Notes under the pieces: generated by a model | What the model saw: only the letters and a program-made list of their open reading frames with translations | Told to the model about the DNA's origin: nothing | The model's database searches: none | Shown here: positions 43,106-50,970 of the stretch, in pieces | How the letters are laid out: every line of letters starts with the position of its first letter | How positions within the stretch are numbered: position 1 is the first letter of the stretch | Translations under genes and position numbers: made by a program | Assembly (NCBI RefSeq): GCF_009831575.1 | Contig: NZ_WUUT01000004.1 | Span: 288,138 to 352,137 of the forward strand | Length of the DNA stretch: 64,000 bases | DNA from: Halovenus carboxidivorans | GTDB taxonomy: Archaea > Halobacteriota > Halobacteria > Halobacteriales > Haloarculaceae | Reading direction: 5' to 3'

Positions 43106-46100
43106 TCAGTGGTTATTGTCGAGAAAAGTTTGAGCTCGGTCGTCTCTCTCAGAGGCGTAAATTTGAGCGGTTTCGAAGGCTTTAGTATAGACTTCGTCAC
43201 CGGATTCGAACTCCTCGAATGCTGGGCGTAGGATGTCTGCCACATCATCGTTGAAATCCTGTCCAAACGGTCTCTGATACCCCGTGACAAGCTTGTGGAA
43301 AATCCCTACTGCGGTCTCTGTGTAGTCTGCTGCTTGATGTGATAGATATTCTTCCAGAGTTGACCAGACACCCATGCTGTGTTGATGATTACCGATATGG
43401 AATATCGATCTTCTCAGAAGATCGTCGACCTCAGATAAATCAACTCTATTTCCAACATGGCTTAGGTAGCGGACAAACCATGTGATTTCTTCCGAATACG
43501 TGTCATCATCACCCACTTGTTCAACTCGCCTTTCCCATAGTGACCGGGTTTTATCCCATTTATCGTAAGCTTTGTCCTCTTCCTGATCTTCTCCCCATCT
43601 CCAGAGATTCCACGCGACTTGTCTTGCTAGATCTGGATCGCCACGATCATACAGATAGGCTAGTAAAGACTCAGACCATTCTTCAAGATCGTACTCAAAT
43701 AGGTAGTTCCCAAGGAGATGTCCGGCCATTTGCTGGTCGGCGTTTATTGTCTCGGTAGTCTTGCCTTCGGCCATTAAGTCGATAGCATGGAAGTAATACT
43801 TCCTCAAGTACGGGAAAACATCGGGATGAGATTGGCTGAACGCGACATAGGAGTCCCAAGCTGCAGTAAATCTTTCCGTGTCTTTTTGACTCTGGCTACG
43901 CGGAAAAATGTCTGTCAGATGATTTATCATCCAGTCCTCGTCAACAGGCCACAGAGTTAGGAGTCGCCGACCGAAGACGGAGTGAACCCCGAGCGAGATA
44001 TCGTTCATTCTCTCCTCCAATTTTTCAATTACTTTTGAGTCAGGTTCTGAGTCCTTGTCAACGGCTACCCGTCGCGCATAGATTATGAGGGCATCTACAG
44101 CTACTGGGCGCACCGTGTTTAATGCCGTATGTGATGGATCATTGTGGCCTGCGTATCCTTCCGGAGGCCGGTCTGTACTAATGTCTGGATCAGGATCATC
44201 TGCTAGGGTTAAGATGATTTCTCGAACTCTGTCTTCTTCTTGTAGGAAGTATTCGTACAGATCAGTATTGCTGAATCCATCTCTGAGGAGCCATCCTACT
44301 CGTTTTCTCGTGTGTTTCGGCCATTCCTCTGTATCCGCGATTATACTTTCAGAGAGTTCCCAAAGTGCTTCTCGGAAACCTTGGCTGTCTAATATTTCTC
44401 GTTCGTCTCCCATCCGGTCTCTCAGGTGTCCAAGAAGCCGGTTTGAGTAGGATGCAGGGGCTTCTCGAAGCCTTGATATTTCAGTGGCATATTCTTCTGG
44501 GTTGTCCAAGATTATATCTGCAATTTCTTCCGCTGCTCCCTGTCTCCCAATTTCCTCCACCGACCCCGTCCTTCCAGATCCTTCTATAGCTGATTCATAC
44601 CATTCTTGCTCCTCAAAGGGTTCTTCGATACAGAAATCGATCAGCTCACTTGGAGAGTATTCTTCGAGTTCGGATCTGGGTTCTGGGCTTTCATGTGAGA
44701 CAAACCCGCCTCTTATCGCGGGTGCTTCAGGATCTTCTGGTTCGTCTTCGAATTGATCAAGTAGTTCAGAGAGCTGCTCTTCCGCTTCTTCGGATAGATC
44801 TGCCCTGATAGGCCAGAGCCGATCCCTGATCCATCGATCGGAGCGCCTTTCGACAAATTCTTCTACACTTGTGTCTTCGAACTCGTCCTGTCTATCCTCG
44901 GCAATCCGCTCAAAGGAATCACGAACCGGAACCGAGGTTATCACTTCAACTACCTCTTGTTGTTGATCTTCTGGGAGAGAACTGAACCCGTGCTTCAGTA
45001 ACAGGTTAAATTCTTTCGTTAATCGATTGTCCCGGTAATTCTCTTCATCAATCAGCTCTTCTCCAACCAAGTCGGTGTGGTCTTCACTGTGTTCACGGAG
45101 CAGATAGAATCCAAATCCACGGAGTATAACGTTCGAATCAAGATATTCCGCAATTTTTTCTCGTTGAGACTTTACATCAGATAATTCAAACCAGATATCA
45201 ATTGTTTCTCGAAGGAACCCAACAAATAATTCAAATGGCTTATTCCTGTCGTCTTTTTCTATACTAAAGTTGGAAACCGCAAACTGGTGGAAGAAATGGA
45301 TGTCGACAACTTCCTTTTCTCTTGCCTCCGCTCTCACGGTGGCAGCATCATTCAGTTTTTCCTCGAATAGTTCGAGCGTTTGATTCGGGCGATTTCGTAC
45401 TAATCTCTCAAGGGTTCCTTCTTCGAATAATGAAGTCAGATAATATGAACCCATGATATCCTCATTGCGTCCCTCCGGCTCGGCTTCTAGACGAATAGTG
45501 AGCAGTGAATCAATCAGGTCTAGTCCCTCATCAAAATGCTCTCCATTCACGAGATCTTCAGCGAGTTCCGCGGACCGAGAATAGTACATATCGAGCCGCG
45601 GTTCCAACTCGTCTAGGCCGTCTTTCACAACATCATAAAGATCAACCCGATATTCCAGAGGTAATTCCTGGATGATGGAGACCACCAACGCTTTCTCGCT
45701 TCGATCTAAACCGCTAATATTCTCCCTGATTACGGAACTGACTTCTTCAGGATGTAGACTTGCGATATCGTGGAGGTAGGCCAGAAGGTGTCGCGGAGGG
45801 CTTTGGAATCTGTCCGTATCCACCAAGGCCTGAATCCAAGAAGTGTCGGTCTCTTCATCGAAGAAGTAATTGTAGAGTTTTTCTCTTGATTCGAGTTTTT
45901 CAAGGACTGTTTCAGTGACTGGCGTATTCACAGAGGCGTCCCATCGTTTCACGACATCCAGTATCTTCGATGCCCAGTAGAATTGGAACCCTTCTTCGTC
46001 AAGGACTTCTTCCAAAAAATCATCTGCGCCCTCCGGTAACTCCTCTTCCCTATCAGTATAGACCGCAAACATCCACTTGACCACGTCATTACTGATATTC

Positions 46101-47626
46101 TCGGATAGATCGTTGATGACATCTTGGAACAAGTGTTCGTCATCGACGGTTCGATTGACTAGTTGCCAGGCATAGAGGTATAACTGGAATTGGCGGTGCC
46201 TGAATCGGAATACACGGTCTCTCCCCGATTCTGTAACTCTCCGTATAGCCCCGATCGAGAGCAATTCCCTATCGGTCCATAGGATTTCATCCACGGAAAA
46301 TACGGAGTTCCCGCTTTCAGTGGTTTCAATTGCGTGTTCAACTGCTCTATCGATTACTTGATCACCTCTCCGCTGACCGTCGCTAGGGTGATCTTCTGCC
46401 AAGAGTTCTCGATATTCCTCCCAGACCGCGACCTGTTCTGTTACGTCCTCCAGGTCTGATCCTTCTGCGACTAGTGTCCCTATTACATCAAGGTATTCTA
46501 TTTCTTCACAGAGTTCGATCAAGTCTTGGGTGGGCGAGGTGATTCCCAATTCTTCTAGATGCTCCTCGGCTTGGGTTTCACTTAGAGTGTTGACCTCGAT
46601 CTCGTTGTCGAAATATCCAGAAACGGTGAGATCTTGGAATTCATCATAGTTGTCTAATTCGTATGTTCGGCACGCGAATATTACGCCGACTCCGTTTAAT
46701 TGTGCGACTGAATCAATTATCTCACTGTATACTTCTCCTGTTTCTCTTGTAGTGTCGTCTAATTGATCAAAAATAACTACCAAGGTTCTGTTTGCTGATA
46801 CCTGATGGATACATCTCTTCAAAGATGTTTCAAGACCATCGAATATGTCGGAGTCGGATGAGATCGTTGCATGAGCACTTGCGTCGATGAAGAGTAGTTG
46901 GTGGTTGCTTTCTTCGCATACTCGTTTCAGTATCCCGCTTTTTCCAACACCACCACGCCCCTTGATTATCGAATTATCGGGGTTGTCTTGGTCTTCGATG
47001 CTTTCTATAATTCGGCTAGTTTCTGATCGGGGGATATGGCCGATGCCTTCGATTTCGTTATCGATCCGATCCAGTTTTTCGTTTGATTCTCCTTCGAATG
47101 TAGTTAGGACCTCTTGGAGAGACGGGTATTTCTCAGTGATTGTGGAATAGTTGGCTAAAGCTGCTGCAAGCGTGAATAGGAACACTAGACCAGTCCCAAA
47201 CAGTATATCTACTATACCTAGATCAAGGAAAACTAAGTCTGATATTGTAAGAACCCCTATACTGTAAAGCAGTAGAACTGCGACAATCCCGATAAGGAGG
47301 TAAGTTGTTATAACCTTGAATCGACCTTTTGTCGTATGAAATTCTTTTTCTGTAGTTCTCTCGGCTGATTTGGCAGTGTATCGATTGATAAGTAATGGAA
47401 GTAGGATGATTGAGACTATGGAGAGTACAGCTAGGCCGGGCTTGGAGAGATCAGAGCTTCTGAGGAAAGACTGGAACCCTGCAACCGTCAGACCTAGAGA
47501 TCCAACAGCCCATGCAATCGATTTTGTGAAATTAGTTTCATCTTCAAACGTAGAATATCGCAAAACAGTGTCTCTTCCGAGGGCGAAATACTCCCGGAGT
47601 GCCTCGCCTATGGAAGAGAACTCCAT
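43106..47626 (-). CDS. Membrane-anchored STAND-like P-loop NTPase with long alpha-solenoid
   Basis: This is a 1506-residue protein. I chose ATG 47626 (GGCAGGT before it); TTG 47647 is the only upstream option. Four membrane segments lie in residues ~35-160 with a short loop between pairs. The P-loop domain starts near 215: Walker A GRGGVGKSGILKRV (about 223), Walker B TLVVIFDQLDD (about 281), and GVGVIFACRTYEL (sensor). After a winged-helix-like region, about 1000 residues of helical repeats follow, likely a ligand-sensing solenoid. This order (effector, NTPase, solenoid) is that of STAND immune ATPases. No nuclease or TIR effector is present; the membrane part would be the effector. It has its own promoter. 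Confidence 0.75.
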   Translation of the reverse strand: MEFSSIGEALREYFALGRDTVLRYSTFEDETNFTKSIAWAVGSLGLTVAGFQSFLRSSDLSKPGLAVLSIVSIILLPLLINRYTAKSAERTTEKEFHTTKGRFKVITTYLLIGIVAVLLLYSIGVLTISDLVFLDLGIVDILFGTGLVFLFTLAAALANYSTITEKYPSLQEVLTTFEGESNEKLDRIDNEIEGIGHIPRSETSRIIESIEDQDNPDNSIIKGRGGVGKSGILKRVCEESNHQLLFIDASAHATISSDSDIFDGLETSLKRCIHQVSANRTLVVIFDQLDDTTRETGEVYSEIIDSVAQLNGVGVIFACRTYELDNYDEFQDLTVSGYFDNEIEVNTLSETQAEEHLEELGITSPTQDLIELCEEIEYLDVIGTLVAEGSDLEDVTEQVAVWEEYRELLAEDHPSDGQRRGDQVIDRAVEHAIETTESGNSVFSVDEILWTDRELLSIGAIRRVTESGRDRVFRFRHRQFQLYLYAWQLVNRTVDDEHLFQDVINDLSENISNDVVKWMFAVYTDREEELPEGADDFLEEVLDEEGFQFYWASKILDVVKRWDASVNTPVTETVLEKLESREKLYNYFFDEETDTSWIQALVDTDRFQSPPRHLLAYLHDIASLHPEEVSSVIRENISGLDRSEKALVVSIIQELPLEYRVDLYDVVKDGLDELEPRLDMYYSRSAELAEDLVNGEHFDEGLDLIDSLLTIRLEAEPEGRNEDIMGSYYLTSLFEEGTLERLVRNRPNQTLELFEEKLNDAATVRAEAREKEVVDIHFFHQFAVSNFSIEKDDRNKPFELFVGFLRETIDIWFELSDVKSQREKIAEYLDSNVILRGFGFYLLREHSEDHTDLVGEELIDEENYRDNRLTKEFNLLLKHGFSSLPEDQQQEVVEVITSVPVRDSFERIAEDRQDEFEDTSVEEFVERRSDRWIRDRLWPIRADLSEEAEEQLSELLDQFEDEPEDPEAPAIRGGFVSHESPEPRSELEEYSPSELIDFCIEEPFEEQEWYESAIEGSGRTGSVEEIGRQGAAEEIADIILDNPEEYATEISRLREAPASYSNRLLGHLRDRMGDEREILDSQGFREALWELSESIIADTEEWPKHTRKRVGWLLRDGFSNTDLYEYFLQEEDRVREIILTLADDPDPDISTDRPPEGYAGHNDPSHTALNTVRPVAVDALIIYARRVAVDKDSEPDSKVIEKLEERMNDISLGVHSVFGRRLLTLWPVDEDWMINHLTDIFPRSQSQKDTERFTAAWDSYVAFSQSHPDVFPYLRKYYFHAIDLMAEGKTTETINADQQMAGHLLGNYLFEYDLEEWSESLLAYLYDRGDPDLARQVAWNLWRWGEDQEEDKAYDKWDKTRSLWERRVEQVGDDDTYSEEITWFVRYLSHVGNRVDLSEVDDLLRRSIFHIGNHQHSMGVWSTLEEYLSHQAADYTETAVGIFHKLVTGYQRPFGQDFNDDVADILRPAFEEFESGDEVYTKAFETAQIYASERDDRAQTFLDNNH

Positions 47627-47650
47627 TACCTGCCATAGCGGTGTCAATCG

Positions 47651-47658
47651 TTAAAATG
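47651..47658 (-). promoter_or_regulatory. TATA element of the STAND-like NTPase gene
   Basis: ATTTTAA on the minus strand is centred about 28 bases upstream of ATG 47626. It implies separate, almost leaderless transcription of the NTPase, independent of the secretion operon that ends at 47677. Confidence 0.45.
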
Positions 47659-47676
47659 GTAACGGGAAGACGTGAA

Positions 47677-48093
47677 TCAGCGTTCCAAGTGGTTTTGAAC
47701 CTGTTTTCGGAATGTTTGGAACGACTGCTGTAGTTCTGCCATATCCTGTTCAAGTTGGTGTATTCGTTGGACAAGCTCTCTGTGACTCAGATTCTCGTAA
47801 TCGTCTAGATCCTCTGGTTCCGAGTGTTGAAGGTACTGTTCTCCTTTTTCAGTGAGTTCTGCTTGTTTGGGGTGTTGGAATACGCGTTTTTGTCCGTCGA
47901 TGACTCTTTCTACCATGCCGTCAGGTTTTGAGACTTCTATAAGTCCGTGTTCTTCGAGTTTTTGGAATGCGTATGTGACGTGGTGGTTTTCGAGAGTGGT
48001 TGCTGCTGTGATTTTTTGTACGTCGTCGTTGCCGCTGTTGATTTGCTGGAGGATGAGGTGTTCTTTGTCTCTGAGTTGTGTGTTGTCAGTCAT
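47677..48093 (-). CDS. Winged-helix regulator with C-terminal coiled coil, last gene of the secretion operon
   Basis: This is a 138-residue protein. A winged HTH (about residues 10-75: KITAATTLENHHVTYAFQKLEEHG and QAELTEKGEQYL) is joined to a C-terminal coiled coil (LVQRIHQLEQDMAELQQSFQTF) for dimerisation. It overlaps the VirD4-like gene by eight bases and so is made with the secretion machinery. It is a good candidate for binding the palindrome at 54709-54727 upstream of the same operon, as feedback control; that is inference. Confidence 0.8.
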   Translation of the reverse strand: MTDNTQLRDKEHLILQQINSGNDDVQKITAATTLENHHVTYAFQKLEEHGLIEVSKPDGMVERVIDGQKRVFQHPKQAELTEKGEQYLQHSEPEDLDDYENLSHRELVQRIHQLEQDMAELQQSFQTFRKQVQNHLER

Positions 48094-49996
48094 CGGCTTG
48101 TAGGACGCATTCGGTTTCTAATGCGGAGCAGAACCCCGAGTCGTCGCGGTATAGGCAGAAGTTTTCCAGGTCTTCACGGCTGTTCCCCTCTAATTCAGGA
48201 CAATTGTTTTCGACTTCGTCCTGTTCCTCTAACTCGTCGCCGGTAAGTTCAAGTATACGGTACTCTGCTTGTTTCAGTTCTTCAACGTCGGTAACGGGCT
48301 CTCCGTCTTTCTTGTAGTGGCTGTAGCTGCCGTTCTCGTCTTCGTGTTCACTGCCTCTCCTATTGACCGGATCTGACAGGATGTTTTCCAGTTTTGCTGC
48401 TTCGCCGTCTTGGACAATGAAGAAGACTTCTCGATTCTCTTCTTCGGCGCGTTGCAGGTTTTTGAGTACTTTTCCTGGTTTGGAGAGGGTGGAGTTTTCG
48501 GCTTCGAGGTGTGCGATTTCTCCGTTCGGCAGGTGGATGTGGCCGTCCGGTTTTTCATCGCCCTGGTCCTGGTAAAGCAGGTTGACCTGGAATCCGCGTT
48601 CTTCGAGGTGTTTCTTGGCTTCCGCAAGCAGTTCTTGGTGTTGTTCTTTACCGGCGTTTTGTGATTCCCCGAGGGACTGGGTTAATGCGATATTGTCCTC
48701 GGCGGTGGAGGCCGCCGCTTTCTCCTTCTTTATTTTGTCGACGTTGCTGTAGTCGGTTTCCCAGGGCGGGTAGGTGTCGAAGATGACCGCGTTTCTCTGA
48801 TTTTTCTCCGATGGTTTCTGAAGTGCAGCCCGGTATTTTCCAAGGGATGTTAACGTGGTTTTGTCGATTCCTTGGAGCATTGCTGCTATACGGGCTGTGT
48901 CTTCGCTTCCACTGGGGTTGAAGACGGTCTTGGTCCGGCAGTTGTTTGCAACTGCTCTACGCATTTCGGGTGCTAACTGGTGGAGGTACTGGGTTGCGAG
49001 CCAGCAGCCGAGCCGGTATTCGCGTGCTTCTGAGAGGATTTTGGCGAAGTTGCTTCCTTCACCGGCGAAGTTCTGGAGTTCGTCGACGAAGAGGTGGAAG
49101 AATTGTCTCTCGTCGGCGGATTGTGTGATCCGGCTCTGTGCTGCTGCCCAGATCTTGGTGGTGACGATGGATCCGACGAGTTCGGAGACTGTGCCGCCGA
49201 CTTCACCTTTCTGGATATCTACCAGTACGATTTTGCCTTCGTTGACTGCTTTTCTGAAGTCAATTCCTGATTCTTCAGCCCCGATAACTCTCCGGATGGT
49301 CGGGTTCATGACGAAGTCATTCAGCCGGCGCTGCAACGGCTCCATTTCGTATGAGGACATGTCCTCTTTGACTCGGACGAGCTGTTCTCGTATCACTGAG
49401 TCCTGTGTCTGGTCGATGAGTTCGGTTAGTGGTTCGTCTTGGATTACGCAGCGGAAGACATCGACGAGTGTCTTCGATTCGTTTTTCTTAATGTTGAGGT
49501 CGAGGTGTGCGCGTAGCAGGGTTTCCAGGACTCTTCCGAATTGGTCGCCCCAGTTCTCACTTTGGCGTTTGAATAGGTCGATGAGGTCGGAGACGATGAT
49601 CTCCTTTTGGTTCTCCAGCTGAGTCGTATTCATGTCCTCCGTAGTGTGTGGTTCAAGGACGTTAACCGGTGTAACCGGCTCCTGACCAGGGTTGATATAG
49701 ACCACGTCGTCGATCCGGTCCTCAGGGAGTTTGGCGATGAATTCGTCGATAAGACCGCCTTTCGGGTTGATGATGCAGAGGCCGTGGCCTTTGTAAGCGT
49801 CTTGTAGTGCGACGTGAAGCAGCAACTGGCTTTTCCCGAATCCTGTAGGCCCGATGTTTAGGACGTGAGTCAGTAGTTTGTCGTCCTGTATTCCGACGTG
49901 TTCTTCGACCTCGAACATCGATTCCCGGGATCCGAGGTAGGTTCTTTCCTGGTTTTCGGTGCTCTCAATCAGCTTTTTGACTTCGTCTGGTTTCAT
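48086..49996 (-). CDS. VirD4/TraD-like coupling ATPase with C-terminal nuclease-like domain
   Basis: This is a 636-residue protein. Near the N-terminus is Walker A NIGPTGFGKSQLLLHV (49-56). Walker B is FVDELQNFAGEGSNFAKIL with the TraM-recognition-like AREYRLGCWLATQYLHQL. It lacks the N-terminal membrane anchor of classical VirD4 proteins. From about residue 470 a different domain begins: KPDGHIHLPNGEIAHLEAEN plus SKPGKVLKNLQRA resembles a PD-(D/E)xK nuclease core. The final ~30 residues hold four Cys that could bind zinc. It would recruit DNA to the secretion channel. ATGA overlap with the upstream gene. Confidence 0.85.
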   Translation of the reverse strand: MKPDEVKKLIESTENQERTYLGSRESMFEVEEHVGIQDDKLLTHVLNIGPTGFGKSQLLLHVALQDAYKGHGLCIINPKGGLIDEFIAKLPEDRIDDVVYINPGQEPVTPVNVLEPHTTEDMNTTQLENQKEIIVSDLIDLFKRQSENWGDQFGRVLETLLRAHLDLNIKKNESKTLVDVFRCVIQDEPLTELIDQTQDSVIREQLVRVKEDMSSYEMEPLQRRLNDFVMNPTIRRVIGAEESGIDFRKAVNEGKIVLVDIQKGEVGGTVSELVGSIVTTKIWAAAQSRITQSADERQFFHLFVDELQNFAGEGSNFAKILSEAREYRLGCWLATQYLHQLAPEMRRAVANNCRTKTVFNPSGSEDTARIAAMLQGIDKTTLTSLGKYRAALQKPSEKNQRNAVIFDTYPPWETDYSNVDKIKKEKAAASTAEDNIALTQSLGESQNAGKEQHQELLAEAKKHLEERGFQVNLLYQDQGDEKPDGHIHLPNGEIAHLEAENSTLSKPGKVLKNLQRAEEENREVFFIVQDGEAAKLENILSDPVNRRGSEHEDENGSYSHYKKDGEPVTDVEELKQAEYRILELTGDELEEQDEVENNCPELEGNSREDLENFCLYRDDSGFCSALETECVLQADD

Positions 49997-50970
49997 GGTT
50001 TGCTGTAGTTGATGTTTTCCTGGGTGAGGTCTGGAAGTGCGATCAGGCCGGCAAGCTCGTTACGGCTGGCCTGGAAGCTGCGATTCCAATAACCGAATCG
50101 TCTCTTTGCTACTGTATCTGAGAAGTTGAGGAGGCGTTTCTCGCGGAGCGTAGTGATAGTGACTGCGTCGAAATATTGGCCTGTCTCTCCGCTCTCGTAC
50201 ACGTTGAAGCCGCCTGCAAGCTCCTTTACTCGGCTTGGGGTATACTTTCCGGCTCCAGCGATGAAGAACCGTATTGAGGTGTGGAATCGTCGTGTACCGG
50301 CTTTTTCTTCGACTGCGTCTGCCTGTTTTCGTTCTCGTGGTGTTGGTGGCCTGTTCCCCCACAGTTTCTCTTTCTCCTTTCGAAGGTAGCCGATCCGTTG
50401 GTAGGCTCTCCGCTTCCAGTACCACCGACGCAATGGTTTCCCTGCGACCGGACGGAACAGTACCTGAATGACTACCCGGGTGTCCTGCATCGCGTGCCGG
50501 TGGAGTGCTGAGGCAACCGAGTTCGTGGGTGGGGTGTCGAATTCTGTGCGTAACGGGTAGCGGTCCAATCGGCCCAAGGTTAGGATGCCGCCACCGACTG
50601 TGTCTCCCTCTTTTACTGGGAGGCCGTCAGCCCCGGATCCGAATCCTATGTCGGGTATTTCGGTGGCGAGATGGGTTCTTAATTTTCGTTCTAAGCGCTT
50701 TGTGGGTAGTGTGAATTGGAAGCGAAGGCTGTCCGGGATGTCACGTCGGATCTCGAATGCGGCCGTCGGTGAAGCGTTTTTCACCCCGAAGAACGACGAC
50801 TGTATTTCTGTGAGTCCTCGGACCAGTTGTCCGAGTGTAGCTGGCAGACTCTTGTTTTTCGGCGGTTTGACTGCTACAGTGTATTTTTCTGGTGTTCCTT
50901 CTCGGAGTTCCGTAGCTTCGTCCTCGTTGACCTCCGTATAGGTATTGAGTATCTGGTGGCTCAGAGACAT
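49993..50970 (-). CDS. Conserved secretion-operon protein of unknown function
   Basis: This is a 325-residue soluble protein. No P-loop and no membrane segment. It is beta/alpha mixed, with blocks VKPPKNKSLPATLGQLVRG and RRYHTS-like basic middle (KPLRRWYWKRRAYQRIGYLRKE). It lies between VirB4 (TAATG junction) and the VirD4-like ATPase (ATGA overlap), so it is made in fixed ratio with both. It may substitute for the membrane or N-terminal half missing from the coupling ATPase. I recognise no named family with confidence. Confidence 0.75.
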   Translation of the reverse strand: MSLSHQILNTYTEVNEDEATELREGTPEKYTVAVKPPKNKSLPATLGQLVRGLTEIQSSFFGVKNASPTAAFEIRRDIPDSLRFQFTLPTKRLERKLRTHLATEIPDIGFGSGADGLPVKEGDTVGGGILTLGRLDRYPLRTEFDTPPTNSVASALHRHAMQDTRVVIQVLFRPVAGKPLRRWYWKRRAYQRIGYLRKEKEKLWGNRPPTPRERKQADAVEEKAGTRRFHTSIRFFIAGAGKYTPSRVKELAGGFNVYESGETGQYFDAVTITTLREKRLLNFSDTVAKRRFGYWNRSFQASRNELAGLIALPDLTQENINYSKP

